Positions 47,968 to 58,389 of a stretch of DNA of 64,000 nucleotides are shown here, piece after piece. The stretch is from Pleurodeles waltl (taxonomy: Eukaryota > Chordata > Amphibia > Caudata > Salamandridae): positions 660,824,575-660,888,574 of the forward strand of contig NC_090451.1 of the NCBI RefSeq assembly GCF_031143425.1. The letters are read 5' to 3'. Within the stretch, counting starts at the first letter, position 1. The number at the start of each line of letters is the position of its first letter. The translations under genes were made by a program, and so were the position numbers. The notes under the pieces are model-generated. The model was not told the origin of the DNA. It was given only the letters and a program-made list of their open reading frames with translations, and searched no databases.

Positions 47968-49008
47968 GCGGCAACAGTTGACGGCATTTGCCCTTCCACC
48001 CGAAGTCTGCAATGTTATCTTGGCAGCCAGGCGTCCATCGACTAAAACTGTGTACGCCTGTCGTTGGAATAAATTTGTGGCATGGTGTACCAACAAATCT
48101 GTTGTTCCCCTTTCTGCCCCTCTGTCAGAAGTTCTTCTGTTCATTCTTTCTTTAGCCCAGCAGGGCTCTGCTTTGGGCACCCTTTAAGGGTATTTGTCTG
48201 CCATTTCCACCTTTCTTAGGCTACCTGAGCAGCCCTCACTCTTTAAATCCCCTATTGTGAGTAGGTTCTTAAAAGGGCTCACCCACTTATTTCCTCCCAC
48301 TCCATTTATCATGCCTCAGTGGGATCTTAATCTTGTACTTACTTATTTGATGTGTACCCCCTTTGAACCAATGCATAATTGTCCTTTGCGGCTCCTCGCA
48401 TTCAAAACTGTCTTTCTGGTCGCTATCACCTCTGCTCTCAGGGTGAGTGAGCTTCAGGCCCTTTCTTCAAAACCTCCATACTTGTCTGTACACCCTGACA
48501 AAGTGGTGTTACACACTAGAGCGTCTTTCCTTCCTAGGGTGGTTACACCATTTCATGTAGTCCAGTCCATCACTTTGCCTACCTTCTACGCACCCCCACA
48601 TCCTTCCCATGAGGAGGACAGACTCCACCGTCTGGACCCAAAAGAGCATTGGCACTCTACCTCAATCGTACTATAGATTTCTGGGTGGACGATCAACTCT
48701 TTGTTGGCTATGTGGGTGTGAAGAAAGGGAAGGCGATGCAAAAGCATACCATCTCTCGATGGGTGCTTCTTTGCATCAAAATGTGCTACACTTTGGATAA
48801 AAAGCAACCTCCTGAAGGCTTGCGTGCTCATTCCACCAGAGCAACTGCTGATTCAACTGCGTTAGCACGCGGAGTTCCTGTCATTGACATCTGTCAGGCA
48901 GCTACGTGGGCATCCCTGCACATGTTTGCTAAGCATTACTGCCTGGATAGTCAGGTCCGTCAAGACGGCATCTTTGGTCATTCGGTCCTGCAGGACTTTC
49001 TAGTATGA
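47957..49008 (+). pseudogene. DIRS tyrosine recombinase
   Basis: This would insert the circular DNA copy by site-specific recombination. The N-terminal core-binding part runs from RRPSTKTVYACRWNKFVAWC. The catalytic residues are visible: Arg in SALRVSELQAL (48,440-48,442), His and Arg in AHSTRATA (48,829 and 48,838), and the nucleophile Tyr in FAKHYCLD (48,937-48,939). A TAA at 48,185-48,187 and a frameshift near 48,640 (before ALYLNRTIDFWVDDQLFVGY) break it. The catalytic set is otherwise complete. The first Met of the open frame overlaps the end of the polymerase region by about 10 bp, so the true start may differ. Confidence 0.88.
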
Positions 49009-49056
49009 TCTTGGTTTGCAGCCCACCACTGCAGATGGCATTGCTTGGGTATCTAT

Positions 49057-49170
49057 TCTAAGGTAAGGAATCTGCAACTAGAAGTCTCTATCAGATGTAC
49101 AAGTTACTTACCTTCGGTAACAAAATATCTGGTAGAGACATATTCTAGTTGCAGATTCCTTACCGTCCAC
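49057..49170. repeat. Internal complementary region of DIRS
   Basis: Read on the minus strand, this region is the right end (GAATATGTCTCTACCAGATA through CCGAAGGTAAGTAACTTG) joined directly to the left end (ATCTGATAGAGACTTCTAGT through CCTTACCTTAGAAT). It is therefore a complementary copy of the junction that forms when the ends meet, as in the DIRS replication model. Confidence 0.85.
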
Positions 49171-49267
49171 CCATCCTCCCCGCTTGCGAACTAATTTCTA
49201 GGGACAGGGATTCCCCCTTTCGGGTCCTTAGCTCAGGCGCACCAATCTCAGTGTTCTTAGAAGCTCT

Positions 49268-49502
49268 GCGCTCTGGCGTGGAAAGTCGTTAAAAGAAACT
49301 GACGTCACTGTGCGGGGCGCCATCTATGTACTACTCTTGACGTCATCACGGCGACCACGACGCCACCTACTGACGCGCAAGGGTATTGCTCGAAGAAAAA
49401 TCTCCGGATCCAGTCTGACGCCTGGGGGAAAATTCTAAGGCAAGGAATCTGCAACTAGAATATGTCTCTATCAGATATTTTATTACCGAAGGTAAGTAAC
49501 TG
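49268..49502 (-). repeat. Right inverted terminal repeat of DIRS
   Basis: Complement of the left repeat, ending CTCTATCAGATATTTTATTA and CCGAAGGTAAGTAACT. The final 20 bp past the left-repeat match appear again in the internal complementary region, which sets the right boundary near 49,502. Confidence 0.85.
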
Positions 49503-49511
49503 GTACGTCAG

Positions 49512-49535
49512 TATTATTATTATTATTATTTTGTA
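49512..49535. repeat. (ATT)n microsatellite
   Basis: A short ATT run directly precedes a TTTTATATAGTGCG SINE-tail word, so on the minus strand it is the simple-repeat end of a SINE copy. Confidence 0.8.
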
Positions 49536-49577
49536 GCAGTTTTATATAGTGCGAACACAACACAAAGGTATTGGAAT

Positions 49578-49965
49578 GTATTTTTTATTTTTTTTTCCAG
49601 TCTTATATGGCAGAACTCGATACAAAGGTATTACAGCACTTTACATGAGCACCGTTTACATTACACATTCGTTTTTGGTAGCAAGGGGAGATTAAGTGGT
49701 TTTCCCAGAATCACAAGATGTTGACCTGGTGCAGAGACTCAAACTGTGTTTCCCGGCTCCAAGGTCGGCAGCTCTGGCCCATACGCCACATCCTCTCCTC
49801 TAGGGTTCTTTGTCTTGTATATGTTGGGGCAATCAGGGAATAACTCATTTGTTTAATTAAGCGCTTGGTAATACAGGTTCTGCCATTTCATAGCGCTTCA
49901 AAGCAGATGCCATTCTTAACAAAATCTTTATCATTAATTTGCATAGACCTTGCAGAGATGAAGCG
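49578..49965 (-). repeat. SINE-bearing repeat, copy B
   Basis: This has the same order of blocks as copy A: tail, conserved middle, tRNA-like head (GGAGAGGATGTGGCGTATGG on the minus strand, near 49,797), then the shared upstream 170 bp. Removing the DIRS element would place it about 500 bp from copy A. Confidence 0.6.
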
Positions 49966-50262
49966 ATTAAAAAATCTCTCTGTCGGGATTGTAATCTGTG
50001 ACTTTCTCGTTCTGCCAAGACTTCTACAGTGGGTGCATTAATCAACTGACTTGAGTAGAGCTTAACACTAGGCGATAGCACATGCTCTTGATAACTTCCG
50101 AAGGGTCACCATCCTAGCATATAGGTTAGTTCTAGGCAAGAAGATGGTGAAAGGTGTTGTTTCCAAAATGGTGGAAAAGGAGTCATGACTCCAGGCAACA
50201 GCACTTTACGGCCTCAAGCTTGATAGCAAATAATATCTAGCCCTTGGATGTAAGTTGGACCT

Positions 50263-50625
50263 CTTCAAATAGAATTCAGCTAGTGCAAACTTGATACAGA
50301 GGTATTACAGCGCATTACATGAGCACCTATTACGCTATACAAGGACACATTCATTTTTGGTAGCAAGGGGAGATTACGTGATATGTCCAGAATCACAGAA
50401 TGTTGAGCCGGTGCCGAGACTCGAACCATGTTCCCCAGCTCCAAGGTTGGCAGCTCTGGCCCATACGCCACATCCTCTCCCCTATGGTGTGTTTAATGCA
50501 AGTTGGGCCAGTCATGGAATAAGTCATTTTTTATTAAAAATACAGGTTCTGCCATTTCATAGTGCTGCAAAGCAGGTGCCATTCTTAACAAAATCACTAT
50601 AATTCATTTGCAGTTAAGCTGCCTC
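50263..50625 (-). repeat. SINE-bearing repeat, copy C
   Basis: Third copy of the unit, with the head GGAGAGGATGTGGCGTATGG near 50,482, B-box word GGTTCGAGTCTCG, conserved middle and tail. It lies about 700 bp from copy B. Sequence between B and C (about 49,966-50,262) holds nothing I recognise. Confidence 0.6.
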
Positions 50626-50987
50626 TTCTGTTATTCTCTTTGTATACAATCAATGTTTTTAAAAGTTAGGCTGGTATTGCAAATGTAGAGGAATAATTCA
50701 TCATCATCAGACAAGCTTTATTCGGTCATATTTAACCATCAAAGCAAATATCACAGCACCTAAAAATACAATAAATACATAATAGATACAAGAATAAAAA
50801 GAGATTGAATAAAAAATAAAAAAAAATATTTGCATAAAGTCCTTAATATACTTCCCATGGATCCACCCCAGGCTATCTAGCCACTAATAATATGAGGGAG
50901 AATCATCTCTCTTTGTCTTCCTGGTTTACAGCTGACAGAGGGTCACAGTCATCATAAAACTATTGTGTAAGATCAAAAATAAATAAG

Positions 50988-53900
50988 TTAGGAACTATGT
51001 TCACCTGAGAACAAATCATTTTGACTTTTTAAGAGATGTGTACGTATATGCCATGCGGCCGCAAGGAACTTGCTGACTGCACAGATTAAAAGGGTAGAGG
51101 TGTCTCTCATCATCAACCTTAAAGCGTATTTACAGTGTCTCATACCCATATTCCTACAAGCTGAACAAAGCCGCATCCTCCGGGCAGTCCTATAAGCAGG
51201 ACAAATAAACACAAAGGGGGTTATTACAACTTTGGAGGAGGTGTTAATCCGTCCCAAAAGTGACGGTAAAGTGACGGATATACCACCAGCCGTATTACAA
51301 GTTCCATAGGATATAATGGACTCGTAATACGGCTGGTGGTATATCCGTCACTTTACTGTCACTTTTGGGACGGATTAACACCTCCTCCAAAGTTGTAATA
51401 ACCCCCAAAGTGTACTATAGTTTCCGTAGTACCATTACAACTTGGACATAAGTCTGTTGACAAAGCGGGATGCCAGGTGTTAGTAAGGTACCTCAAAGGT
51501 AAGCATCCGTACCTGAACCGGACATACAAGCTTTTGCTTAATTGGTCAGGGATTAAATCGAGAAAGGGTTCAAAGTGGGGGTACCACTTGAAGTCAAGAA
51601 ATTGGGAAGTCAGTCTACCAAATGATGTACATGACAGATAGTTGTTCCTGATGTGGGACCAATAGACTGTTTTCAGATGTTGCTTCTGGATCCTCCTTAA
51701 GTTATACGGTTGGCTCCAGAAGTCACTGAGTCCAAAAATATGGAACCATCTCAAAATATGCTTGAGCCAGGGAATAGAGAGTTCATTGGGTCTGTCTAGG
51801 ATGTCTTGTAAAGACTCCTTATATGCAGCTAGTTCAGGGGTAGTCCAAGTACGTACCCAAAAGATTAAGGGTCTTAATGCTATTACGTCAGAAATGCTGG
51901 AGAACTCAAGATCTAAAAACACTGGAATCCATGGTGTATTCCGAGGGCATGCCAGAAGAGATCTTACAAAGCTATTTTCCCCCACAGATAGTTTACTAGT
52001 ATTTGAAAAACCCCAAACCTCTGCACCATAGGCCTTGGCACCCTCGGCCTTCGCAAAAAAAAAAAATTATAGTTGGAGAGACAGCTTTCACAGTAGTGGA
52101 TTTATAAAAACGCAAAACGGCCCCTGATCTATGTGATAGGAGAGCTGTGCTTTCATCAACCTGGGTCTCCCATTGCATATTGTTGCTAATTCTTACCCCT
52201 ACGTAGTCAATGGAGCTTACCTTGCTTAGAGGGGTCCCATTTAATAAGAAGGTACATCTTTTAATGGGACCACAGCCAAAGGTCATAAATTTGGTCTTAA
52301 TAGAATTAAGCTCCAATCCATAATCTGGACAAAACACACTAAACCTGTCCACTAAAACCTGAAGGCCCATTGGTGTTTTAGAAAGCAAAAGAGAGTCGTC
52401 AACAAGTAGTAGAATCAGACTTTTCTAATTGTTCAAGGAAGGAGCATCATTTAGACAATCAGATACAACTTGCACCACCTCGTTAATAAACAAGGAAAAA
52501 GGAGTAGGGGCAAGGACACAGCCCTGGCACACACCCTATCTGATGTCTGTTGGGTCAGTGAGTTCCCCTTGATTGCCCCATCTCACTTGTGCATAGGTAT
52601 TCTCATGCAGCCTTTTAAATAAATGCACTAAATTCCCCGGAACACCAATTTTGTTCAAAACTTCCCATAGCTTATCTCTAGGGACAAGGTCAAAGGCAGA
52701 TCTTAGATCCACAAAAGCAACATACATTTTTTGTTTGGCTAGAGTAACATATTTCCAGAATAACAAAGAGAGCCTAAAGACTTGGTCCATGGTGCTAGTT
52801 TTTGATCGAAAACCGGCCTGGAGAGGGGATAGTATCCGATTGTCTTGGACCCACTCCATGAGCATGTTTAAAACTTGCTTGGCAAAGATCTTTTGCAAGT
52901 TGTCGATGAGACTGATTGGTCTATAATTAATGGGCAAGCCCACATCACCTTTTTTATATATAGGGATTATTTCTGCCTGAGCCCCGAGTCCGGGATTGGG
53001 CCACCTGCTGCTATGGTATTCAACAGTGTGTTTATGTACCACGCCCAAATGACTGGTTCATATTTAAACAGATCCCCCGGTATCTTGTCAGGATCAGGCG
53101 CATTGGCTGGCCTCAAGGAATTGATGGCTGCAGTAGTTTCAGCTATTGCAAAAACGATGTCCTCCGCAGAGCCCTCGGGGGAAAAGCTGCAATTGTCACC
53201 CCCGTAGCCCACAAGATCTTGTTGTGCAGGTGAAGCGTAAATCTCGGAAAAGTGGGCCACCCATCTTTCGGGTTGAATGTGCATGCTGATGGTGTCATTA
53301 CCCCCTCCATGTCTACTGGCCATCAACCTCCAGAAGGAGCCATTGTCTCGATTCTTGACTGCATCCAGCATCCTCTGCCAGATCTCATATTCCCAACTTT
53401 GTTCTGCTAGTTCCAAAGCCTTGGTATACCTGAGTCTATCATTTATGATCTCCCCCTGTGAGTGCTTTTGGAGGGCCAATTTTAAATTGGACCTTGCATG
53501 GACACAATCCTTGTTAAACCATTCCCTAGATTGAATAGTGTCAGTGGTATGGCTGGAATTAATTTCCTTATAAAAATTCCCTTGTAAAATACCTGCCATT
53601 TCTGCATGGATGGTCAGGATTGGGATAATATCAACCTCTTGCTCATCAAAGCTAGAAAAAAGTTTTAGAAACGATGAGTAGATTTCCTTAATCAAGTATG
53701 GGTTTGATAGTACTTTAGGCCAACTAACACGGGTTTGTCTATGGTTCAGGCAAGGAGTCGGGACATCAGTAATCTCTAAATGCTGGACTCTTCCAAATGC
53801 GTGACTAGTTAGAGTACTTGACCAAAGCCTGATATCCACCAGGAGATAGTCAATGGTGCTAGAAGAAGGCCCTCGCTTAAAGGTGGGAGCACGATTTAGA

Positions 53901-54497
53901 TCAGATCTGGTGCGACCATTACATTCTCTTAATCCAAATCTTAGGCAGAGGGAAGCCATCTGCACAGCGACACAAGAGCCAATGCACGGGACATCCGCCT
54001 TCGATTGAGGGATACCCCAAAGTAAATCTTCCTCTGTTGTCAAACTGCTAAAAAGGTTCTTAGATAAAAAGGAACAGTTCATATCACCCACAACCACCAG
54101 ATGGTCAGATGGATGCAGGAGCTCCATATGTTCGGCTAACTGAGCAAGTACCCTAGACTCCATGCCTCGTGAGATGGGCTTTGCATACACATTAACCATA
54201 ATCACTGTGAGACCAGGTTGAAACGTTCGTGGAACACCCAGTAAATCATATGAGTTAAAACGTGTTGCTGAGTGCTCACGTCAGTCTTTTGTTCAGCAAG
54301 ATCATGAGCCCACATATCGGTCTACCAAAACCCCCAGAGGCAGGTTGAGCCGCAGAGAAATACGTTTTGAACCCGCCTACATGGATCACCTCTTCAGCCC
54401 AAGTTTCCTGAAATAAGCATATATCTTGCTTGTTAATGAAACTGGTCCACTCAGGATCTCCCAGCTTATTCTCTATTCCTGCAACATTCCAAGACAT
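50988..54497 (-). pseudogene. LINE ORF2: endonuclease-reverse transcriptase
   Basis: The AP-type endonuclease starts at 54,497 with MSWNVAGIENKLGD and shows QETWAEE, MVNVYAKP, VVVGDMN and STIDYLLV; its final SDH motif is worn to QHLEI. The reverse transcriptase follows: IIPIYKKGDVGLPINYRPIS, AFVDLRSAFDLVPRDKLWE, GCVLAPTPFSLFINEV and a worn catalytic LLLVDDSLLLS where YADD is expected. The C-terminus is a CCHC finger (CPSCNGTTETIVH then FVFICPAY) interrupted by a MITE. Together these nick target DNA and copy the element RNA. Lesions include frameshifts near 54,240, 53,000 and 52,060 and stops near 52,536 and 52,430. The stop after SGEHSS at 50,988 looks natural. Confidence 0.88.
51216..51406. 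mobile_element. Palindromic MITE, Harbinger-type, copy 2
   Basis: This is a 191-bp near-perfect palindrome of the same family as 21,037-21,216, beginning GGGGGTTATTACAACTTT. It is flanked by AAA on both sides (51,213-51,215 and 51,407-51,409). Removing it with one AAA restores the LINE reading frame through IVHFVFICP, which independently fixes both the boundaries and the 3-bp target duplication. Confidence 0.93.
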
Positions 54498-54633
54498 GAT
54501 GGTAAGTTTGGGGGGGCATGGATGTTTTAGTCCTAGTTCTCACATATAGGACAGACTCTGAATTCCCAGGTCGTTCTTATCTACTAGACTTGATAGCTAC
54601 ATTGGGATTCCCTGCAGGAGGGGCAGCATTTAG

Positions 54634-56041
54634 TCAGTCCAAATCTGATAGTGAGGGAGAAGGATTCTCTGTCATAGGTGATGGGCAGCTCTTGAGTAAA
54701 GCTTGAGCCCCTCCTGTGTGATCATCGGATGAACTGCAACAACTGCACGTCTTGTCCCCAGGTGGATGCGTACAAAGACCAATGCCAGTTTCTCTACCAG
54801 CTCTCAAGGAGCCAGTCCCTATATCAAAGGCAATAAGATTGTCAACCACGGTAGTATCAGTAAAAAGAATGGAGATATCGGTTTCTGACCCAGGTGGGCC
54901 ATGTCTGCACACCTCCAGGATGTCAGACCGGATGACAGAGAGGCATTTCCTCTGTATACGTATCCAGTAGATGACTTAATTAATAAGAAAGTCGTGCGTC
55001 TCTCTGTGGCCGGCTGGCATCCTGGGGACCCCTGTCCTAGATGTAGGCATCTTTCTTCCTCCGACCATATCTCCTTTTCGTGTCATGCACCTGTGTTGGT
55101 CTAGATTGACCAAAGGGTGGAACTCTAGAATCCTTAGAAGTGACAATTTGACGGGAAATACTATAGTCCCCTGAACTGAGTGTGTACTTGTTTGTATTTA
55201 TATTTGGGTCAAAGTTGGGTGTTCGCCCAGTGGTTGCAGGTGCGGAAGGGCCGATCGCCCTTCCGTACATCACCGTACGTCTGGACTTTGCCCTGGGCTT
55301 TGGGCGTGTGGGGAGAATGGCCACTTTATATCCGATATCCGCTACAACTGACATACTTGGCCCCTCAATCTGCTCAGGATTATAATCAACCTCACTGGAC
55401 AATTTACAGTTGCATACTGCCCTCTGTTCAGGTAGTCCAGAAATGTTATTTAAAATTGTTACTACTAGGGACTTTAGATCATCAAGCTTCTGGGAAATGG
55501 TTGCCAGTTCAGGTGCTCCATAGGGTTGCATCTTCCAGTCCTGTTTCCCCATATCGGATTCATCTGGGGCTGAAAGTTGGGGACGTCCTGGGCTTTAACT
55601 CAGAGTGGACCGAGCTGAAAATGTGTTTGAACAGGGAATATCAGTAGTGATTAGGGCCTTGTGTCTTGGAGGCAAAAGGTCATTGGCTTGAGTGCGTTCA
55701 GCAGATTCCACATGCAGAGCATGTCTCTTCAATGGTTGAGAAATTACAACCTGGGTTTTAGGAGGGGAGTGGAGGTCCACCTCTACAACCCAATGGCGCT
55801 TCTGTGGTTTCTTTCTAGAGAGGTCGGGAATCTTCCTGTTCAAGGAGGTATCAGGGTTTTGGAGGGTAGAGATGGATGGGCTCCTTAGTATTGCCTCAAC
55901 CTGCTCGAACAACGAATCAAGAGTTTTAAATTGGTTCCTACTGATATTGGAACGACCATCCGCTTTCCCACTGAGTCGCTTCTTATGTTTTTTTACACCG
56001 GAGTGAGGCGCAGGAATATCGTCTGCCTTTCGCTTCCCCAT
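54634..56041 (-). pseudogene. LINE ORF1
   Basis: ATG at 56,041 opens MGKRKADDIPAPHSGVKKHK, a strongly basic start. The frame continues through a TAA at 55,597-55,595 into a segment with a likely coiled helix (ATISQKLDDLKSLVVTILNN) and a second basic region (RPKPRAKSRRTVMYGRA, KRRYGRRKKD). It stops at 55,037. A shifted frame then carries CRHGPPGSETDISILFTDTT to 54,634, rich in Ser, Asp and Cys. No known RNA-binding fold is obvious, but position, basic character and helix fit an ORF1 RNA-binding protein. I chose the 56,041 start because the upstream codons read as leader sequence. An independent function cannot be judged. Confidence 0.65.
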
Positions 56042-56221
56042 TACTTGTGTGCAATACTCAAGATTTAATAAAGAGAAGGCAAGGAATAAAACAGATGCCA
56101 GGGACTTAATCGTGTGTCTCCTTACCTGGGACACTGTGTTCCGAGACCAAAGGGGATCGCCCAGCCCAGGCTATGACAGGCGAAGACGGGCCTATTTTGG
56201 CCCGGTCTTAGCCTGGGCACG

Positions 56222-56671
56222 CGCCTGTCCCGCGCCGCGGTGTTCACTGCCCCTGATAAGGGCCTGGAGGTGCCGGGAATGCTGGGGGGTGTGGTCCTCG
56301 TTCCCCCAGCAACACAGTAAGCATCTGCCCCAAAACGCGTCCCGTGCTGCGGAGTTCACTGCACCTGACAAGGGCCTGGAGGTGCCGGGAATGCTGGGGG
56401 GCGTGGTCCTCGTTCCCTTAGCAACACAGTTAGCGTCTGCCCCAAAGCGTGTCCCGCACCGCGGTGTTCACTGACCCCTGATAAGGCCCTGGAGGTGCCA
56501 GGAATGCTGATGGGTGTGGTCCTCGTTCCCCCAGCAACACAGTAAGCGTCTGCCCCAAAGCGCGTCCCGCGCCGCAGTGTTCACTGCCTCTGGTAAGGGC
56601 CTGGAGGTGCCGGGAATGCTGGGGGGTGTGGTCCTCGTTCCCCCAGCAACACAGTAGGTGTCTGCCCCAAA
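56222..56671 (-). promoter_or_regulatory. Four GC-rich ~113-bp monomers at the LINE 5' end
   Basis: Units end at the shared word GCCCCAAAG/A and span 56,561-56,671, 56,448-56,560, 56,335-56,447 and about 56,222-56,334. Each holds GGAGGTGCCGGGAATGCTGG-type and GTCCTCGTTCCC-type words and several CpGs. On the minus strand they lie directly upstream of ORF1 and inside the target duplication, so they are part of the LINE. Tandem 5' monomers of mouse L1 act as promoters; the same role is inferred here. Confidence 0.75.
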
Positions 56672-56679
56672 GAATAATT

Positions 56680-57065
56680 TCTTTAAAAGTATAGCACACA
56701 GAAATATATGGCTGCCCCCTTTTCTTTGCTCCTAACTCTTTTGACCTCATTCTCCAAATTAAATGCCACATAGGTGCCTCTTTCTGGCTTGTTTGGTGCT
56801 ATAAACGTTCAGGTAAACACACTAGAGAGGGTTACATCTCTAGGGTGTCAAGCCAGTCTGTAGGAACGAGGCAAAAACACTTGCAAGATGGTAGCCTTGT
56901 TGTGCCCTCTCTCCTGCAGCGACTGGGTTGGGAGGGTTGCTGTGGCACCTGACATACATCCATTACACATAGGTAAAAGACATTGTCATTCACAACACCA
57001 ATAGCTCTAACCCTCACAAATGTTAGACCAATTGCATTGCGAATGCCTGTTTAACCTCTTTGGAG
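56680..57065. repeat. Non-coding gap with a fragment of the dispersed repeat
   Basis: The part at about 56,997-57,060 (AATAGCTCTAAC, ATTGCATTGCGAATGCCTGT) matches the distal block of the repeat at 16,217-16,640. The rest shows nothing I recognise. Confidence 0.5.
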
Positions 57066-57840
57066 GTTCACTGTTCGAAAAGCCAGGTTTTGAGGCCCTT
57101 CCTGAAAAGAAGTAGGTTTTGGGTCTTGCGAAGGTGGGTTGTGAGGGCGTTCCAGGTTTTGGGTGCAAGGTAGGAGAAGGATCTGCCCCCGGTGGTGGTG
57201 TGTTTGATGCGGGGGACAGAGGCGAGAGAGAGGTCAGCTGAGCGGACGTTTCGTGTGGGGGTGTGGAAGGTGACTCTCGTTGAGGTAGGCAGGGCCTGTG
57301 TTGTGGAGTGATTTGTGTGCGAGGATGAGGATCTTGAAGGTGATCCTTTTGTCAATGGGGAGCCAGTGGAGGGATTTGAGGTGTGGAGAGATGTGTTCGT
57401 GTCGGCGGAGGTCGAGGATGAGTCGTGCTGCTGAGTTCTGGATGCGTGTAGTTTGCGCTTGAGTTTTAGAGTGGTGCTGGCGTAGAGGGCGTTTCCGTAA
57501 TCAAGCCTGCTGCTGATGAGTGCGTGAGTGACAGTTTTTCTGGTCTCTGTGGGGATCCATTTGAATGTTTTTCAGTATACGGAGTTTGTTGAAGCATGAA
57601 GAGGTAAGAGCGTTGATTTGTTGGGTCATCGAGAGGGAGGAGTCTAGGATGATGCTGAGGTTGCGTGCGTGGTTGGCGGGGGTGGGTGCAGGGCCTAGCG
57701 TGGTGGGCCACCATGAGGGGGTCCCAGGTGTTTTTGTGTGGGCCAAAGAGGATTATTTCGGTTTTGCTTGAGTTGAGTTTAAGGTGATTGGCTGTCGTAT
57801 ATATATCACTTTTGGGAGGAGGGAGTGGGAGCACCAATAA
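57066..57840 (-). pseudogene. LINE reverse-transcriptase C-terminal fragment, L2/CR1-like
   Basis: Read across several frames on the minus strand, the order of conserved blocks is that of the C-terminal RT region of L2/CR1-type LINEs: HLKLNSSKTEIILFG, then ARNLSIILDSSLSMTQQIN, then DYGNALYAS, then IQNSAARLILDLRRHEHIS with PHLKSLHWLPI, then RSFSYLAPKTWNALTTHLRK ending KTWLFEQ. The catalytic part of RT, the endonuclease and ORF1 are absent, so this is a 5'-truncated copy, the usual outcome of LINE insertion. At least three frameshifts and some stops separate the blocks. It is unrelated to the full-length LINE at 50,699-56,671, as the C-terminus has no CCHC finger. Confidence 0.85.
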
Positions 57841-58389
57841 TGATTGTTGGACTGGGCGCAGGAGGTGCTAAAGACTGTGACGAATGGTATGTGACAAGGT
57901 GTTTTTTGAGTGTCTTGAAAGTACGTGCTGATTGAGGGAAGAAGCGCAGGTAAGGTGGCCTCTACTGTTGCACGTATCTCACACACACCATCGATTTTGT
58001 GACTGTCTATGTAGGCTAGTGTTTTAGAGCAACAGTTTAGCCAATAGCAGAGATGGCATCTTGATGGATGACTGCTGCCTGCACTCGGGTTATAGAGGAC
58101 CGCTCTGACATAGGATCAGAGACTGAGACATCAGATACTGAGACAGCATCTGAGGGATAGGACAATGGCGCAGACTCTGGGAATGATTTTTCAGTCAGAG
58201 GAGTCCCATTCGATAACTCCTCTTCCAGTACATTATAAGGGAGGTGATGAGGACAGTCCTGCTGTCCCTTCGCAAGCTGTTCGTGCAACTGGGTAATAGT
58301 GGGTTAGGCCAACCCAGAGAGCAGGTGAATGCGGCGGCAAGCAGAGAGAGAGTGCTCTCTTGAGAGCTCCCCAATTTAGTTCAGCCCCA
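57841..58389. other. Unassigned sequence before the unit array
   Basis: A minus-strand frame (58,288-58,037) reads with a Ser/Asp/Val-rich stretch (DAVSVSDVSVSDP). It might be a remnant of a transposon protein, but I cannot assign it. Nothing else is recognised. Confidence 0.35.

Larger units (their letters stand above)
43863..49502 (+). mobile_element. DIRS retrotransposon with inverted ends and internal complementary region
   Basis: This is a tyrosine-recombinase retrotransposon of the DIRS class. From left to right it has an inverted terminal repeat (about 43,863-44,095), a gag-like region, RT, RNase H and a methyltransferase-like domain, a tyrosine recombinase, an internal complementary region (49,057-49,170) and the right inverted repeat (about 49,268-49,502). 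DIRS elements integrate by recombination of a circular intermediate and leave no target duplication (family knowledge), and none is seen. Several stops and frameshifts inactivate all coding regions. DIRS elements are abundant in salamanders. Confidence 0.93.
50699..56671 (-). mobile_element. Full-length APE-type LINE with tandem 5' monomers
   Basis: GAATAATT occurs immediately outside both ends (50,691-50,698 and 56,672-56,679), giving an 8-bp target duplication. On the minus strand the element has four GC-rich ~113-bp monomers, a short leader, an ORF1, an ORF2 with endonuclease, reverse transcriptase and C-terminal zinc finger, and a 3' end AATAAAGCTTGTCTGATGATGATG. A 191-bp MITE lies inside ORF2. 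Both ORFs are broken by stops and shifts. Motifs place it in the broad jockey/CR1-like assemblage; I cannot name the clade. Confidence 0.88.

Noticed and set aside
50699..56671. LINE assigned to L1
   Set aside because: The C-terminal CCHC finger, the RT block style and the 3' end with TGATGATG and no long poly-A fit the jockey/CR1-like assemblage better; the clade is left open.
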